Shown here one piece after another: positions 62,163 to 64,000 of a DNA stretch of 64,000 bases. How positions within the stretch are numbered: position 1 is the stretch's first letter; every line of letters starts with the position of its first letter. Made by a program: the position numbers and the translations under genes. The notes under the pieces are model-generated. The model did no database searches. It was not told the origin of the DNA and worked only from the letters and a program-made list of their open reading frames with translations. Where the stretch lies: the NCBI GenBank assembly GCA_964544885.1, contig CAZJDX010000002.1:1-64000 (forward strand). The letters are read 5' to 3'. This stretch comes from QQVM01 sp964544885. GTDB taxonomy: Bacteria; Bacteroidota; Bacteroidia; AKYH767-A; 2013-40CM-41-45.

Positions 62163-62966
62163 TTACAAAGCAGAATCGATTTCTCTCCGCAGATTGATTA
62201 AATAATCAGGACTTTTTAGTAAACGTGAACCATACCAGGAAAACAACTCGCCGTCAACAAGTCTGATTTTGCATGACGGAAATAATTTTTCAGTCTCTGA
62301 TAAATGCTTTTGTTGAAATGGAAATGGTTCAGAGGCCAGTAAGATCATCTCGGGCGGATTTTTTTTCAGTTCTCCCGGATCAACTTGGGGATACCTCCAT
62401 TTGTCTCCGAAGAGGTTGGTGAATGCTGAACGCCCTAGTATGTCATGGATAAAAGTATCTGCCCCGGCTGTCATATAGGGATCTTTCCATATCATGTATA
62501 CTGCCGGAATTTTTCTGTAGCTTTTCACTGCCTCATCCAGTTGTTCGAACCGCATGCCGATTAATTGTGTGAGATCCCTGGCTTTTTCTTCCGTACCGGT
62601 CAGATGACCGATCGATTGGATCATCTCAAGCGCATCGGAAAGTTGTTTAATATCACTGGTCCAGACAGGAAATTCACCGGACAGATTTTTGATCTGTTCC
62701 GGATTATTTTCTTCCTTGTTGGCAATGATGAGATCGGGTGAAAGCTTTCGTATTTTATCAATGTTCAGGTTCTTGGTTCCACCTACGATCACTTTCTCCT
62801 TCTTCAGATGCGAAGGATGAATACAGAATTTGGTTATACCGGTGATCTTGTCGCCAAGACCCAGGTCGTAGAGTAATTCCGTTTGCGAAGGAACAACCGA
62901 TACAATTGTGTCAGGAATGTTTTTCAGTACGATTTTGCGCCGGATCTGATCTGTGCTTTCTATCAT
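62163..62966 (-). CDS. helical-backbone metal receptor (BtuF-like) without signal peptide
   Basis: 267 residues with the class III substrate-binding fold: IVSVVPSQTELLYDLGLGDKITGIT at the N-terminal lobe, LSPDLIIANKEENNPEQI and the long inter-lobe helix (ALEMIQSIGHLTGTEEKARDL). The family is periplasmic, binding cobalamin or iron siderophores for ABC importers, but here no signal peptide or lipobox precedes the fold, and no permease or ATPase gene is adjacent. It may be cytosolic with another job, or the true start may be missed, though no upstream signal sequence was seen. Operon with the patatin gene. Confidence 0.82.
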   Translation of the reverse strand: MIESTDQIRRKIVLKNIPDTIVSVVPSQTELLYDLGLGDKITGITKFCIHPSHLKKEKVIVGGTKNLNIDKIRKLSPDLIIANKEENNPEQIKNLSGEFPVWTSDIKQLSDALEMIQSIGHLTGTEEKARDLTQLIGMRFEQLDEAVKSYRKIPAVYMIWKDPYMTAGADTFIHDILGRSAFTNLFGDKWRYPQVDPGELKKNPPEMILLASEPFPFQQKHLSETEKLFPSCKIRLVDGELFSWYGSRLLKSPDYLINLRREIDSAL

Positions 62967-62979
62967 GGATAAAAAGAAT

Positions 62980-63005
62980 AAGCCTCCTGCTGGTACAAGA
63001 GGCTT
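62980..63005 (-). terminator. hairpin after the cystathionine beta-synthase-like gene
   Basis: AAGCCTC / GAGGCTT arms (62980-62986, 62999-63005) with a 12-nt loop; minus-strand tail ATTCTTTTTATC gives a modest T tract. Confidence 0.5.
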
Positions 63006-63052
63006 TGTATTTTCAATGATGTGAAGAATCCTGAAGTTTTTCCGGACTCATA

Positions 63053-64000
63053 TCAATCGATATAACCCATTTTCTTCATCCAGTCATCGTTAAAGATTTT
63101 AGCGAGGTACCTGGAACCGTGATCGTGAAAGATCACTACCACGAGATCGTCTGCTTTGAGACGGTCTTTCAATTGATGCAAACCTGCAATGGCTGATCCG
63201 GCAGAATAGCCTACCCAAATCCCTTCTTCTCTTGCGATTCGCCGTGTCATCACCGCTCCGTCTTTATCACTGACTTTTTCGAGATGATCAATGAGGTTGA
63301 AGTTATAATTTTTCGGAATGAAATCTTCACCTATCCCTTCTGTGACATAAGAATAGATTTCAGATTTGTCGATGGCGCCTGTGTCCTTATAGGCTTTCAG
63401 TGTTGATCCATAAGTATCAATTCCCCAAACCTGGATGGATGGATTTTTTTCCTTCAAAAACATTGCCGTTCCCGTTATGGTTCCGCCGGTACCCGCGCCG
63501 ACAACAAGGTGGGTCACCTTACCGTCTGTCTGATCCCATATCTCCGGACCGGTTTGTTCGTAATGAGCCTGACGATTGCTGAGGTTGTCATACTGGTTAG
63601 GATAAAATGAATTCTCAATTTCCCTGTTTAGTCTGGCTGCCACCGAATAGTAAGATCGCGGATCTTCAGGTTCTACATTGGTTGGACAAACGATCACCTC
63701 CGCGCCAAACGCCTTCAGCGCATCTACTTTTTCTTTCGACTGTTTATCGGTGGTGGTAAAAATGCACTTATATCCTTTAACTATTGCTGCAATGGCAAGG
63801 CCCATTCCGGTATTGCCGGAAGTGCCCTCAATGATGGTTCCACCGGGCTTTAGCTTTCCTGCTTTTTCGGCATCTTCGATCATTTTCAAGGCCATTCTGT
63901 CCTTGATCGAATTTCCGGGATTGAAGGTTTCAACCTTGGCAAGGACTTTTGCATTTATGCCCTCTACCACACGATGCAATTTAACCAAAGGAGTATTACC
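63053..64000 (-). CDS. cystathionine beta-synthase/cysteine synthase-like PLP enzyme (truncated by window edge)
   Basis: Reading frame is open to the window end: the last bases encode GNTPLVKLHRVV on the minus strand, so the true start lies beyond 64000. Fold type II PLP enzyme: the internal aldimine Lys is in NPGNSIKDR, the phosphate loop is EGTSGNTGMG, and the Gly-rich GAGTGGTITG binds the cofactor. The segments KPGGTIIEGTSGNTG and the PTN/SNxxAHYxxTxxEIW region (NRQAHYEQTGPEIW) match the cystathionine beta-synthase catalytic core more than CysK. No regulatory CBS pair follows; it ends at KKMGYID. At least 316 residues present. Confidence 0.9.
   Translation of the reverse strand, partial: GNTPLVKLHRVVEGINAKVLAKVETFNPGNSIKDRMALKMIEDAEKAGKLKPGGTIIEGTSGNTGMGLAIAAIVKGYKCIFTTTDKQSKEKVDALKAFGAEVIVCPTNVEPEDPRSYYSVAARLNREIENSFYPNQYDNLSNRQAHYEQTGPEIWDQTDGKVTHLVVGAGTGGTITGTAMFLKEKNPSIQVWGIDTYGSTLKAYKDTGAIDKSEIYSYVTEGIGEDFIPKNYNFNLIDHLEKVSDKDGAVMTRRIAREEGIWVGYSAGSAIAGLHQLKDRLKADDLVVVIFHDHGSRYLAKIFNDDWMKKMGYID

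Overview
The window is a stretch of chromosome from a member of the Bacteroidota. The evidence is the repeated -7 promoter element TAnnTTTG (several copies with TTG about 19 nt upstream), the near absence of Shine-Dalgarno sequences, the type IX secretion genes (a PorU-type C25 sortase-like protein with a PorV/PorQ partner, and a cargo protease with a C-terminal sorting domain), DUF5686 and DUF3467 proteins, and the gene order tRNA-Thr/Tyr/Gly/Thr - tuf - tRNA-Trp - secE - nusG - rplK-A-J-L - rpoB-C. A chorismate-dehydratase type MqnA suggests the futalosine route to menaquinone, more in keeping with Cytophagales/Chitinophagales-like lineages than with typical flavobacteria (inference). Genes are intact and densely packed; no insertion sequence, prophage, CRISPR array or rRNA operon was seen.

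Layout. 64-6223: T9SS sortase-like protein and its PorV-family partner. 6.5-7.6 kb: pssA and purS. 7.6-13.2 kb (minus strand): lptB, DUF5686 protein, AhpD-like protein, tatC and kdsD, an envelope/LPS block, with recQ divergent. 15.8-17.2 kb: mdh and a retropepsin-like protein. 17.2-22.9 kb (minus strand): an accessory-looking locus holding a small His-rich membrane protein, a TonB-dependent receptor, two related small lipoproteins, a lipoprotein with a haem-like CX4CH motif plus beta-propeller, and a DCC thiol protein; I infer a metal or redox uptake system. 23-25 kb: a pseudouridine synthase and a secreted M43 metalloprotease. 25.0-32.5 kb: a TetR-controlled tripartite RND efflux operon with mqnA at its end. 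32.6-40.8 kb: purB, glycosyltransferase, orphan LutA-like protein, MFS transporter, hemE, BamA/TamA-like barrel and ung. 40.9-45.4 kb: a 44-residue lipoprotein, an OsmC protein, a beta-rich outer membrane protein, lipA, gapA and a 56-residue basic protein. 45.5-59.4 kb: tRNA, translation and transcription genes. 59.4-64 kb: a DUF3467 protein, a patatin-barrel protein, a BtuF-like receptor without signal peptide, and the edge-truncated cystathionine-beta-synthase-like gene.

Most is core genome. The points that deserve attention are: (1) the 17.2-22.9 kb locus and two tandem 14-bp dyads 21 bp apart inside it; (2) a structured RNA candidate between tRNA-Thr(GGT) and tuf, carrying a tRNA-like T-arm and acceptor 3' strand and two hairpins whose loops are complementary; (3) an inverted repeat lying across the promoter of the TetR-RND operon; (4) a recurrent arrangement in which the -7 element lies only 4-12 nt before the start codon, implying very short or absent leaders.
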